A stretch of 64,000 bases of DNA from Castellaniella sp049651205. Its GTDB lineage: Bacteria > Pseudomonadota > Gammaproteobacteria > Burkholderiales > Burkholderiaceae_B. A model generated the notes under the pieces. That model ran no database searches, was not told the origin of the DNA, and worked only from the letters and a program-made list of their open reading frames with translations. How positions within the stretch are numbered: the stretch's first letter is position 1; every line of letters starts with the position of its first letter. The stretch lies in contig NZ_JBASBR010000007.1 of the NCBI RefSeq assembly GCF_049651205.1, forward strand, positions 372,001-436,000, written 5' to 3'. Made by a program: the position numbers and the translations under genes. Positions 52,959-61,531 of this stretch are shown piece after piece.

Positions 52959-54448
52959 CTTACCTGATTGCCCTGGATCAGGGCACCTCCAGTACCCGCA
53001 GCATTGTGTTCGATCACAAGGGTCGCATCGTGGGCCTTGCCCAACGCGAATTTACCCAACACTATCCCCAGCCGGGATGGGTGGAGCACGATGCCATGGA
53101 AATCTGGCACACGCAGCGCGACACCCTGCGCGAGGCGGTAAACCGGGCGGGTATTTCGGCCCGCGAGATTCATGCCATCGGCATTACCAATCAACGCGAA
53201 ACCACGGTGGTCTGGGACAAAAAAACCGGGCAACCGATTCACCACGCCATTGTCTGGCAAGACCGGCGGGCAGAACCCACTTGTGTCCAGTTGCGCAGCC
53301 AGGGCCTTGAGCCCACCATCCTGCAGCGCACAGGCCTGCGTATCGACGCCTATTTTTCAGCCACCAAACTGAAGTGGATTCTGGATAATGTGCCAGGTGC
53401 CCGCCAGCGCGCAGAAGCCGGCGAGCTATTGTTTGGCACCGTGGACAGCTGGCTGATCTGGCAGCTTACCAGCGGCCAGCACCATCTCACCGACGTCAGC
53501 AACGCGGCACGCACGATGCTGATGGACATCCACCGCAATGCCTGGGATACCGAGCTGCTGGACGCCCTGGAGATTCCAGCGGCAATGATGCCGCATATCC
53601 TGCCGTCTTCGGCTGACTTCGGCACTATCGACACAAACATTCTGGATCATCCAGTCCCTATCTGCGGGGTCGCGGGCGACCAGCAAAGCGCGCTGTTTGG
53701 CCAGGCCTGCTTTAAACCTGGCATGGTTAAAAACACTTATGGCACAGGATGCTTCATGTTGATGCACACAGGCACGCAGTTTCAGGTGTCCGAAAACGGC
53801 CTGGTAACCACCAGCGCAGCACAGCCCGACTCCCAGGCAGCCTATGCCCTGGAGGGCAGCGTATTTGTAGGCGGCGCAGTCGTGCAATGGCTGCGCGACG
53901 GCCTGCGGGCATTTAGCCGCAGCAGCGACATCGAAGCCATGGCGGGCAGTGTCAGCGACTCTGGTGGCGTCATGCTGGTGCCCGCGTTTACCGGGCTGGG
54001 CGCCCCCTGGTGGGATCCCGACGCACGCGGCACAATCACAGGCCTGACGCGTGGCACAACGATGGCACACATTGCCCGGGCGGCTCTGGAAAGCATCGCC
54101 TATCAAAGCGCTGCCCTGCTGCATGCCATGAGCCGCGACGCACAACAGGCCGGTGTGGGCACCTTGCAGGCGCTAAGGGTGGATGGCGGCGCCTGCGTCA
54201 ACGACCTGCTGATGCAGTTCCAGGCAGATCTCCTGGGGATCCCCGTACAACGCCCCACCATGGTAGAAACCACAGCACTGGGTTCCGCCTTTTTGGCCGG
54301 GCTGCAATCGGGCCTGTACGCCAATCTGGACGAACTCGAATCCCTGTGGCGGATCGAGCGCCAGTTTGACCCAATCATGCCACGCGACGAAGCACAAGAG
54401 CGGCTGGCCCAATGGGATCATGCGATCCGCCAGACCATGGCCCGCTAA
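52955..54448 (+). CDS. glpK: Glycerol kinase GlpK
   Basis: GlpK (497 aa) phosphorylates glycerol to glycerol 3-phosphate, trapping it after uptake by the adjacent ABC importer. The FGGY-family fold is clear: ALDQGTSSTRSIVFDHKG near the N terminus, GITNQRETTVVWDKKTGQPI, VKNTYGTGCFMLMHTG and LRVDGGACVNDLLMQFQADL near the C terminus. Its length is normal. It is translationally coupled to glpR. Confidence 0.97.
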   Translation: MTYLIALDQGTSSTRSIVFDHKGRIVGLAQREFTQHYPQPGWVEHDAMEIWHTQRDTLREAVNRAGISAREIHAIGITNQRETTVVWDKKTGQPIHHAIVWQDRRAEPTCVQLRSQGLEPTILQRTGLRIDAYFSATKLKWILDNVPGARQRAEAGELLFGTVDSWLIWQLTSGQHHLTDVSNAARTMLMDIHRNAWDTELLDALEIPAAMMPHILPSSADFGTIDTNILDHPVPICGVAGDQQSALFGQACFKPGMVKNTYGTGCFMLMHTGTQFQVSENGLVTTSAAQPDSQAAYALEGSVFVGGAVVQWLRDGLRAFSRSSDIEAMAGSVSDSGGVMLVPAFTGLGAPWWDPDARGTITGLTRGTTMAHIARAALESIAYQSAALLHAMSRDAQQAGVGTLQALRVDGGACVNDLLMQFQADLLGIPVQRPTMVETTALGSAFLAGLQSGLYANLDELESLWRIERQFDPIMPRDEAQERLAQWDHAIRQTMAR

Positions 54449-54521
54449 GCAACCGGTATCCCTTAGAATGGCAGCATAGCCGGTGGCCGCTGCCATCCTC
54501 CTCCAGGACACTATCGGTCTC

Positions 54522-54995
54522 ATGTTTAAAAAAATCACCCTGATCATCGCCATTTTTGTGGTGATTCTGCTGGCCCTCAGCTTTGGCGAAGCAGCCTTTG
54601 GCCAAGTCTTTGCCTGGATCTCCCGGCTGACAGGCCTATTGATCCACAACTTTGGCGATCTCTTTGCCGCGATCGGCACCTATCTGCGGGCGCACACGGG
54701 CAAGGTGCTACTGGCGCTGCTGCTCACGATTCCCGTAAGCCTCTGGATCCTGCGATCGCATCGCGACACGCTCGGGCGCCCCACCTCGCAACGGCGCATT
54801 GCGATTTTCCTGGCCATCTTTTTGGGCTGGCTGGGGGCACACCGATTTTTTCTCGGGCAAGTGGGCTGGGGGATCGGCTTTCTGTTTATCACCTGGATTT
54901 TCATCCCGCTGGCTGCTGTCCTGGGGCTGATTGACGCCGCGCGCTATTTGTTCATGGACGACGAGACCTTCGCAGCCACCCAGTTGCACGCCTGA
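54522..54995 (+). CDS. TM2-domain membrane protein
   Basis: This protein (157 aa) has an N-terminal membrane helix (ITLIIAIFVVILLALSFGEA), a second (VLLALLLTIPVSLWIL) and a C-terminal TM2 module: IFLAIFLGWLGAHRFFLGQV, GIGFLFITWIFIPLAAVLGL and IDAARYLFMDDE. The TM2 module is two helices joined by a short turn; its role is not established. I chose the ATG at 54522; a GTG 13 codons upstream is in frame. It lies 73 bp after glpK with no evident link in function. Confidence 0.8.
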   Translation: MFKKITLIIAIFVVILLALSFGEAAFGQVFAWISRLTGLLIHNFGDLFAAIGTYLRAHTGKVLLALLLTIPVSLWILRSHRDTLGRPTSQRRIAIFLAIFLGWLGAHRFFLGQVGWGIGFLFITWIFIPLAAVLGLIDAARYLFMDDETFAATQLHA

Positions 54996-55052
54996 TGTTC
55001 TCGGGCGCGCTGTCTTTTTTGCAGCAACCCTTTTTGCCGACAGCCTGTGCTG

Positions 55053-55835
55053 ATGCCCTCACCTGACACACTCCCCTATCAGTTGATGGATCTGGGGGCC
55101 TGCCCGCACGGCGGGCCGCTGGCCGACGCACATCTGCTGCAAGCAGCTGCGCAGCACCCCGTGGCCTGTCTCTGGAGCGCACCACAGTGCTTGGTAGTAC
55201 CCCGCACTTATGCGGCAAAACCCGGCTTTGCCCAGGCGCAACAAACCATGAATGCGCAGGGATGGCCGGTCTATGTCCGCCAATCGGGCGGCGGTGTCGT
55301 CCCGCAAGGAGCGGGTATCCTGAACCTGAGTCTGGCCCGATTATTTTCTGGCCGCCCCCTGGATCACTCGGAAGATTTTTATCAGCAATTGTGCAGCATC
55401 ATTGCCAGTGCCCTGCTGTTTTTTGGCATCGAAGCCCGTGCGCAGGCGGTAGAAGGCTCGTTTTGTGACGGCCGTTTTAATCTGGCCGTAGGTAACCCGG
55501 CAAAGAAAATAGCGGGTACCGCGCAGTGGTGGCGCCGCCAGACCCCTGCCAGTGGCGCGCCTGTCGCCGGCACGACGCCATCAGAGCAACATATCGGGCT
55601 GGTGCATGCACTGATCCTGCTGGATTGCGACACCGACACCGCCACCCGCCAGGCCAACGCCCTCGAAGAAGCGCTGGGCAGCACACGACGCTACCGGGCT
55701 GACCGCATTGTGTCCCTGGATACGCTGATTCCCCCCGAGAATCGCGCGCAATTTCAAGACCGGTTTCGCACCCGCTTGATACAGTGCATTCCCGGTGGCG
55801 GCATACGCCTATCCCAGGAATCCCCCATCAGCTGA
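55053..55835 (+). CDS. Lipoate-protein ligase A family protein
   Basis: This protein (260 aa) has the BPL/LplA/LipB catalytic fold, which transfers lipoyl, octanoyl or biotinyl groups. Visible motifs are YVRQSGGGVVPQGAGILNLS (ligand loop) and GRFNLAVGNPAKKIAGTAQW, whose lysine would contact the adenylate. The real substrate cannot be told from sequence. The ATG at 55053 follows a GTG two codons earlier. No lipoic-acid gene is adjacent. Confidence 0.8.
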   Translation: MPSPDTLPYQLMDLGACPHGGPLADAHLLQAAAQHPVACLWSAPQCLVVPRTYAAKPGFAQAQQTMNAQGWPVYVRQSGGGVVPQGAGILNLSLARLFSGRPLDHSEDFYQQLCSIIASALLFFGIEARAQAVEGSFCDGRFNLAVGNPAKKIAGTAQWWRRQTPASGAPVAGTTPSEQHIGLVHALILLDCDTDTATRQANALEEALGSTRRYRADRIVSLDTLIPPENRAQFQDRFRTRLIQCIPGGGIRLSQESPIS

Positions 55836-55874
55836 CGCAGGCGGCCTGTAGCGCCCACCAATCGGCGGCAACCC

Positions 55875-55903
55875 TTGCCGCAGGCAGGCTGCGCACCTAC
55901 AAT
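55875..55903 (+). promoter_or_regulatory. Sigma-70-type promoter of the TPP riboswitch transcript
   Basis: TTGCCG (55875-55880) and TACAAT (55898-55903) are separated by exactly 17 bp, matching the -35 and -10 consensus at 4 of 6 and 5 of 6 positions. The predicted transcript would start near 55910, about 15 nt before the riboswitch aptamer. Confidence 0.6.
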
Positions 55904-55924
55904 CAATATCGTTTTACCCATTTT

Positions 55925-56010
55925 CGAGCCTCGCTAGGGGTGCCGCTTTGGCGGCTGAGACAGTCCCTTCGAACCTGATTGAGATCATCCTCGCGCAGGA
56001 AAGCAGCTCG
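55925..56010 (+). ncRNA. TPP (thiamine pyrophosphate) riboswitch
   Basis: The TPP aptamer core is present in order: AGGGGTGCC (P2 side), GGCTGAGA (55953-55960, the pyrimidine-binding box), CCCTTCGAACCTGAT (P4/P5) and GCGCAGGAAAGCAG at the 3-prime side. Outer arms CGAGC (55925-55929) and GCTCG (56006-56010) can pair as P1. It lies between a good promoter and a CytX-type permease gene and should lower its expression when TPP is plentiful. No obvious terminator hairpin follows, so control is probably at translation initiation. Confidence 0.92.
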
Positions 56011-56072
56011 CCATGGCGATGGCCTGCCGTCGCACGCGCCTGCTACCTGCATATTGCATGTACAGGCACACC

Positions 56073-57386
56073 ATGAATCCACATCCAGCCGCTTCAGCCC
56101 CTACCCCCACACACAAACCGGCCCCTACCGAGCCAGAGTTCAGTGCATCACCACAACGCGTATTTGGCTGGCACGATCACCTGGCCCTTTGGTTCAGCCT
56201 GGGCGTCGGTTTGCTGGTGATCCAGGTAGGTGCCTACCTGGTGCCGGCACTGGGTCTGCAGGCAGCACTGATTGCCGTGATTACCGGCTCCATCCTGGGT
56301 GCTGGGCTGCTGGCCTGGGTCGCCCGCCTGGGCTGCGACAGCGGACTATCCAGTGCCGGTCTGATTCAGTCGGTGTACGGCAACCGGTTTGCGCGCCTGC
56401 CCATTTTGCTGAATGTCGTGCAACTGTTGGGCTGGGCAACATTCGAGCTGGTGATCATGCGCGACGGCACCCGGGCGATCGGCCAGGATGCCTTGGGCAT
56501 TGATCTGGGCCTGGTCTGGCCCACCCTGTTCTGGGGCATCCTGATCCTGCTGCTCTTGCGCGGCTCGATGTTGACCCTGGTTCGCCGTGTAGTCAGCCGC
56601 ATCGGCCTACCGCTGGTCATCTTGTCTCTTATCTGGCTCACCATCCAGTTTTCACTGAAGCTGGACAGCGCGACCCTACAGGCATGGTGGCATCGTGGAG
56701 GAGACGGCAGCATGAACGGCTTCCAGGCACTGGATCTTGTGATTGCCATGCCGGTATCCTGGCTGCCGCTGGTGGCCGACTACGCGCGGCACGGGCGCAG
56801 CAATCGCGGTACTGTGGCCGGCACCTGGCTGGGCTACACCGTGGCAAACATCTGGTGCTACATGCTGGGGGTTCTGGTCATCACCATCACCGGGCCGGAT
56901 ACCGACATGGTCAGTGCCCTGCTGATGGCCCAGGGCGGCCTGCTGGCACTGGCCCTGATTTTGGTGGACGAGCTCGACAATACTTATGGCGACCTTTATT
57001 CGGGCTCAGTGTCCAGCCAGAGCCTGGTTCCGGCGCTTAGCGTAAAAACCTGGGGCAGCGTGCTGGCAATTGCGGCCATGGTGTTGGCCATGGTGCTGCC
57101 TATGCACTCACTCGAGCCGTTTTTACTGACACTCAGCTCTGTGTTTGTGCCTCTTTTTGGCACCATCCTGGGCTGCCGGGGGCTTTGGACTTACCCAGCC
57201 GCAGGCAGTCATACGGGCCATCCCGTGGCCCCAGCGCTGATCTGGCTGTTGGGAATTGCCTGCTTTCATGCGCTGGCCCAATGGGCCCCGGATTACGGCA
57301 GCGCGCTACCTACACTGTTTCTGACGTTTACCCTGGGCGCGATATCAGCCTGGCGTGGCGCACAACCCTCCCCGGCCATTCGCTGA
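56073..57386 (+). CDS. cytX: CytX-type thiamine-precursor permease (NCS1 family)
   Basis: This membrane protein (437 aa) has about twelve helices of the NCS1 (cytosine/allantoin permease) family, with GWHDHLALWFSLGVGLLVIQ near the N terminus. TPP riboswitch control points to CytX, a predicted hydroxymethylpyrimidine importer for thiamine synthesis; this is inferred. I chose the ATG at 56073 (MNPHPAASA); an in-frame ATG at 56013, 2 nt after the aptamer, gives 457 aa and is a real alternative. It is convergent with norB. Confidence 0.85.
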   Translation: MNPHPAASAPTPTHKPAPTEPEFSASPQRVFGWHDHLALWFSLGVGLLVIQVGAYLVPALGLQAALIAVITGSILGAGLLAWVARLGCDSGLSSAGLIQSVYGNRFARLPILLNVVQLLGWATFELVIMRDGTRAIGQDALGIDLGLVWPTLFWGILILLLLRGSMLTLVRRVVSRIGLPLVILSLIWLTIQFSLKLDSATLQAWWHRGGDGSMNGFQALDLVIAMPVSWLPLVADYARHGRSNRGTVAGTWLGYTVANIWCYMLGVLVITITGPDTDMVSALLMAQGGLLALALILVDELDNTYGDLYSGSVSSQSLVPALSVKTWGSVLAIAAMVLAMVLPMHSLEPFLLTLSSVFVPLFGTILGCRGLWTYPAAGSHTGHPVAPALIWLLGIACFHALAQWAPDYGSALPTLFLTFTLGAISAWRGAQPSPAIR

Positions 57387-57401
57387 TTCTGATCCGTCCA
57401 T

Positions 57402-57430
57402 AAAAAAGCCCGCCCCTTTCGGGGCGGGCT
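57402..57430 (-). terminator. Rho-independent terminator of norB
   Basis: A perfect 10-bp GC-rich stem (AGCCCGCCCC at 57407-57416 with GGGGCGGGCT at 57421-57430, loop TTTC) is followed on the minus strand by TTTTTT. It lies 45 bp past the norB stop. No T tract follows on the plus strand, so it serves norB better than the convergent cytX. Confidence 0.85.
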
Positions 57431-57474
57431 GCACCAGGCTCCGTTTCGGACACCCAGTGCTGCAAGGACAATAA

Positions 57475-59751
57475 TCAGGTGCGTTGCGCGGCCAGCGAAC
57501 CGTCAGCAGCGGGTGCAGCACGGGTACCCCACAAGGCGGTAACCACCTGCCACATCACACCCAGGCCCCCAACGATGAAGACCACGTCACCAAACGTACG
57601 AGCCCAACGCAGGGTTTGCATAATGTCTTGCTGCATGAAGGTTTCGCTGCGAGCCCACCAGGTGCCCACGCTGACGCTGGCATAGAACTGCATCAGGCCA
57701 ATCGGCAGCAGGCTCAGGGTGATCATCATCACCAGGCCGATGTTCATGCACCAGAAAGCGGTGTTCATCAGGCTGTCATTGAACTGCATGGTTGGGCGCA
57801 CATAGCGCAACACGAACAGCGTGAAGCCCAGGGCGAGGAAGCCATATACCCCGAACAGTGCGGCATGCGCATGCACGGCTGTGGTGTTCAGGCCCTGGAT
57901 GTAGTAGAGCGCAACCGGCGGATTGACCATGAAGCCAAAGACACCCGCGCCAAACATGTTCCAGAAGGCCACGCAGACAAAGAACTTGAGCGGCCAGCGA
58001 AGGTTTTCCATCCAGGGCGCACGAGCCTTGAGGCGCCAGTTCTCCCAGGCTTCGTAACCCAACACCACCAGCGGTACGACTTCGAGCGCACTGAAGGCGG
58101 CACCAATGGCCATGATGGGGGTGGTGGTACCCGAGAAATACAGGTGGTGCATGGTGCCCGGTGTACCGCCCAGCATGAACAGAATGGCGGAAGCCAGGCT
58201 GGCCGTGGTGGCGCTGCGCTTGGAGACCAGCCCCATGGTGGAGAAGATAAAGGCAAGTGCAGCCGTGGCGAACACTTCGAAGAAGCCTTCGACCCACAGG
58301 TGAACCACCCACCAGCGCCAGTACTCCATGATAGTGATGTGCGTTCTTTCGCCATAGGCCAGGCCCGCACCGTAGAACAGACCGATACACACCACAGATG
58401 CACTGAACAGCGCCAGCAGGTTTTTATCGCCCTTTTGGCGCAGCGCAGGGATGATGCCACGCAGCATCAGGACCAGCCAGAACACAATACCCAGGAACTT
58501 GCCAATCTGCCACAAGCGGCCGAGCTCGACGTACTCGTAGCCTTGGTGCCCCAGCCAGAAATTCAGGTTTTGCGGCAAAAGATGGGCAATGGCAGCAAAA
58601 TTACCGGTAAACGACCCGACCACAACCAGAATCAAGGCCCAAAAGAGGATATCGACACCGAGTTTCTGATACTTGGGATCTTTACCACCATTGAGGATCG
58701 GAGCCAAAAACAGGCCGGCGGCCAGGAACCCCGTGGCGATCCAGAACAAGGCTGCCTGAATGTGCCAGGTACGTACCAGCGAGTACGGCAGCCATTCGGA
58801 AACATTGATGCCATAGAAGGTTTGGCCTTCGACGGTGTAGTGCGCCGTGAAACCACCGATGAAAATCTGCGTGACAAACAGGGCAACCACCAGGAAGAGA
58901 TACTTGCCCAATGCACGCTGAGACGGGGTCAGTGCCATCTGGGCAATGGGGTCGCGTGCCGGTGCGGGGGTTTCCTCTTCTTCCTTGCGGGTAAACGCCC
59001 ACGTCCAGACCAGCAAGCCCACACCCGCGATCAGAATGATCACGCTCAGGATCGACCAGATGATGTTCTCCGGTGTCGGAACGTTATCGATCAGGGGTTC
59101 GTGCGGCCAGTTGTTGGTATAAGTGGCAGTACTATCGGGGCGATCCGTGGATGCCGCCCAGGCTGTCCAGAAAAAGAAATTTGCCAGCCGCGCCCGCGCT
59201 TCAGGCGAGGGCAACGTGGCTTCTTTCATGGCGAAGTGCACCCGGCTTTCTCTTAGGGCAGGATCATCACCAAACAGCTTGTCGTAGTAGGCTGCTGTTT
59301 GCTCGATGGCCTGAATCCGGCGATTGGACAACGTCACGGCGCCACTGGCTGCATCGTAAGTATTTTTACGATATTCCGCCTTCAAATGACGCTCAAGCAC
59401 CGCCTGGCGGTCGGCATCCAGCTGCTGATACCCCAAACCAAATTGATCCTTGGCAGCCAGATCCAGCCAGGCAGTCAACTCGCGGTGCAACCAGTCGGCC
59501 GTCCAGTCGGGTGCCTGATAGGCGCCATGGCCCAAAATAGATCCGACAGTCATGCCCCCGGCACTTTGCCAGGCCACCTGACCGTCCAGGATTTGCTCTT
59601 CAGTCATGATGACCCGGCCGTCAGCACTGACAACCTGAGCAGGAATGGGAGGCGCCTGATTGTAGACTTCTTTACCCATCCATCCAAGGACACCGAAGGC
59701 CACGACCAGCACGCCGATCAATGACCACCATAGTTTTTTATACTCACGCAT
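57475..59751 (-). CDS. norB: Quinol-dependent nitric oxide reductase NorB (qNOR)
   Basis: This protein (758 aa) is the single-subunit quinol nitric oxide reductase, reducing NO to nitrous oxide in the inner membrane. The N-terminal extension with a membrane helix and a soluble domain (GGMTVGSILGHGAYQAPDW) is the cytochrome-c-like part without heme. The C-terminal heme-copper core carries the metal His ligands in HIQAALFWIATGFL, HLWVEGFFEV, TMHHLYFSG and HAHAALFGVYGF. AAGGAG lies 6 nt before the ATG. It is controlled by the adjacent norR. Confidence 0.95.
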   Translation of the reverse strand: MREYKKLWWSLIGVLVVAFGVLGWMGKEVYNQAPPIPAQVVSADGRVIMTEEQILDGQVAWQSAGGMTVGSILGHGAYQAPDWTADWLHRELTAWLDLAAKDQFGLGYQQLDADRQAVLERHLKAEYRKNTYDAASGAVTLSNRRIQAIEQTAAYYDKLFGDDPALRESRVHFAMKEATLPSPEARARLANFFFWTAWAASTDRPDSTATYTNNWPHEPLIDNVPTPENIIWSILSVIILIAGVGLLVWTWAFTRKEEEETPAPARDPIAQMALTPSQRALGKYLFLVVALFVTQIFIGGFTAHYTVEGQTFYGINVSEWLPYSLVRTWHIQAALFWIATGFLAAGLFLAPILNGGKDPKYQKLGVDILFWALILVVVGSFTGNFAAIAHLLPQNLNFWLGHQGYEYVELGRLWQIGKFLGIVFWLVLMLRGIIPALRQKGDKNLLALFSASVVCIGLFYGAGLAYGERTHITIMEYWRWWVVHLWVEGFFEVFATAALAFIFSTMGLVSKRSATTASLASAILFMLGGTPGTMHHLYFSGTTTPIMAIGAAFSALEVVPLVVLGYEAWENWRLKARAPWMENLRWPLKFFVCVAFWNMFGAGVFGFMVNPPVALYYIQGLNTTAVHAHAALFGVYGFLALGFTLFVLRYVRPTMQFNDSLMNTAFWCMNIGLVMMITLSLLPIGLMQFYASVSVGTWWARSETFMQQDIMQTLRWARTFGDVVFIVGGLGVMWQVVTALWGTRAAPAADGSLAAQRT

Positions 59752-59826
59752 CCTGCGCTCCTTCTGCAGCTGTGAGGGACTTAAAAATTACGCCGGATGG
59801 CGCTCCCGTTTCACTTCATTTGTCAT

Positions 59827-59845
59827 CAAGCAATAAGCGTGCCAA
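59827..59845 (-). promoter_or_regulatory. Sigma-54 promoter of norB
   Basis: On the minus strand TTGGCACGCTTATTGCTTG carries the complete -24/-12 pattern (TGGCACG-N4-TTGC). The expected start near 59818 leaves a leader of about 67 nt before norB. It fits the sigma-54-dependent NorR encoded divergently. Confidence 0.88.
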
Positions 59846-59866
59846 GTCTTAAACCTAGGGAAAACA

Positions 59867-59880
59867 CTGATCCACATCAA
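59867..59880. promoter_or_regulatory. FNR/DNR-type box in the norB-norR region
   Basis: CTGAT-CCAC-ATCAA (59867-59880) matches the FNR/DNR dyad TTGAT-N4-ATCAA at 9 of 10 positions. It sits between the sigma-54 promoter and the NorR boxes, about 55 bp upstream of the predicted norB transcript start. It could add oxygen or NO control to norB, or serve norR. Confidence 0.5.
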
Positions 59881-59884
59881 ATGC

Positions 59885-59897
59885 GGTGAAATTGACC
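59885..59897. promoter_or_regulatory. NorR box 1
   Basis: GGT-GAAATTG-ACC matches the GGT-N7-ACC dyad reported for NorR enhancer sites in Ralstonia eutropha. It is the box closest to the norB promoter, centred about 73 bp upstream of its predicted start. Confidence 0.8.
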
Positions 59898-59908
59898 CTA
59901 TTAATCAG

Positions 59909-59921
59909 GGTGGAAATCACC
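59909..59921. promoter_or_regulatory. NorR box 2
   Basis: GGT-GGAAATC-ACC is a second exact GGT-N7-ACC dyad, 24 bp from box 1. Three boxes in tandem upstream of the sigma-54 promoter fit assembly of a NorR hexamer. Confidence 0.8.
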
Positions 59922-59926
59922 CTAAA

Positions 59927-61531
59927 ATGGTTAAAATGACCCTCATGGAACACCAACTACTGAAAGACCTTAGCCAGGAACTCCCTGACGGCGTCCGTCT
60001 GGAGCGTGCCGCCAGTGCCATCCGCCAGGCGTTTGTGTGCGATGCCGTAGGGCTGCTGTCACTGGATCAGCACGACACCCTGCATATGGTGGCGGCGTCC
60101 GGCCTGGCCCATGAAGCACTTGGGCGCCGGTTTGTCGTGGGGCAGCATCCCCGCTTTGCCGCCATCCTGTCACGCCACGAACCCACCTGGTTTGAACCAG
60201 GCAGCCTGCTGCCCGACCCCTACGACGGCTTATTGGACGACCGCAAGGGCTCGCCGCTGCCCGTACATGATTGTCTTGGGGTGCCGCTATACCGGGACCC
60301 CGATCGCGCCTGGGGCATCCTGACCCTGGATGCACTGACCACTGGGACTTTCGACGAGGCCGCCCGGGCCCGCCTGCAGCAGTTGGTGCTGACCTTACAG
60401 GCGGCCATCCGCGTCACCGAGATGGAGCGTGAAAATCGGCGCCTGCGCCAATTAGGTACCTCACAACAAGGGATCGAGCGCATCGGAGAAACCACCGAGA
60501 TCCTGGGACACAGCGAGGCGATCCAGTCTTTGTTGCACGAATTGGATCTGGTGGCAGACTCGGATCTGCCTATCCTGCTGCTGGGCGAAACAGGGGTAGG
60601 CAAAGAGCTGTTTGCACGCCGGCTGCATCGGCACTCCCGGCGCAGTCGCCAGCCGATGGTGCAGGTGAATTGCGCAGCGCTGCCGGAATCTCTGGCTGAA
60701 AGCGAGCTGTTTGGCCACGTGAAGGGGGCGTTTTCGGGTGCGACCTCTGACCGCCCCGGCCGCTTTGAAGCCGCCCAGGGAGGCACCCTGTTTCTGGACG
60801 AAGTGGGTGAGCTGCCGCTGAGCCTGCAGGCCAAGCTGTTGCGGGTATTGCAAAACGGGGAGATCCAGCGGCTGGGCACAGACCAAACCATCAAAACCGA
60901 TGTCCGCGTCATCGCAGCCACCAACCGCAATTTAAAAGCCAATACCCAGGCCGGGCTGTTTCGGGCGGATCTCTATCACCGGCTGTCGGTATACCCGATC
61001 CCCATCCCCCCTCTGCGAGATCGCGACCGCGACATCCTGATATTGGCAGGACATTTTCTCGAATTCAATCGCGCACGGCTGGGATTGCGTGGTGTCCGAC
61101 TGTCCTTCGGTGCCGAACGCGCCTTGCAGCAATACCCTTGGCCGGGCAACGTCCGGGAGCTGGAGCACGTCATCAGCCGCGCTGCCCTGAAGATGCTCAG
61201 CCGTGGGGCCTCACGTGATCAGGTGCTCACCATCGAGGCGGAACTGCTGGATCTGGATATCCCAGCGGAGGACAACACACCGGATGACACGCAAACACCG
61301 GGCATATCGTCCAGTGCCGCTGACCAAACAAGCACGGCCGCCCCGCGATCACTCGCCGAGATACCACCCTTAAAGCAGACAGTGGAGGCATGCGAGCGTC
61401 ACGCAATCCACGAAGCACTGGGCGTGGCTGGACAGAACTGGGCGCAGGCGGCCAAGGCACTGGGTTTGGATGCCAGCAACCTGCATAAACGTGCCAAGCG
61501 CCTGGGCCTTAAAAAAGGTTTGGGAGAGTAA
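59927..61531 (+). CDS. norR: Nitric oxide-responsive sigma-54 activator NorR
   Basis: NorR (534 aa) activates norB when NO binds iron in its GAF domain. Candidate iron-ligand region: PDPYDGL (D97, D100), VHDCLG (H114, C116) and LTLDAL (D135), aligning with the known NorR residues. The AAA+ domain has GETGVGKELFARRLH, the sigma-54 loop GAFSGA and GGTLFLDEVGELP. A Fis-type HTH (NWAQAAKALGLDASNLHKRA) ends the protein. The start is uncertain: ATGs at 59927, 59936 and 59945 are in frame. Confidence 0.95.
   Translation: MVKMTLMEHQLLKDLSQELPDGVRLERAASAIRQAFVCDAVGLLSLDQHDTLHMVAASGLAHEALGRRFVVGQHPRFAAILSRHEPTWFEPGSLLPDPYDGLLDDRKGSPLPVHDCLGVPLYRDPDRAWGILTLDALTTGTFDEAARARLQQLVLTLQAAIRVTEMERENRRLRQLGTSQQGIERIGETTEILGHSEAIQSLLHELDLVADSDLPILLLGETGVGKELFARRLHRHSRRSRQPMVQVNCAALPESLAESELFGHVKGAFSGATSDRPGRFEAAQGGTLFLDEVGELPLSLQAKLLRVLQNGEIQRLGTDQTIKTDVRVIAATNRNLKANTQAGLFRADLYHRLSVYPIPIPPLRDRDRDILILAGHFLEFNRARLGLRGVRLSFGAERALQQYPWPGNVRELEHVISRAALKMLSRGASRDQVLTIEAELLDLDIPAEDNTPDDTQTPGISSSAADQTSTAAPRSLAEIPPLKQTVEACERHAIHEALGVAGQNWAQAAKALGLDASNLHKRAKRLGLKKGLGE
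59929..59941. promoter_or_regulatory. NorR box 3, overlapping the norR start
   Basis: GGT-TAAAATG-ACC is a third exact dyad, 20 bp from box 2. It overlaps the first in-frame ATG of norR (59927) and includes a second ATG (59936), so NorR bound here could block its own expression. Confidence 0.75.

Noticed and set aside
57484..59256. A 590-codon open frame on the plus strand opposite norB
   Set aside because: norB on the other strand has clear heme-copper oxidase motifs, while the antisense product is Gln/His/Asp-rich without any recognisable domain.
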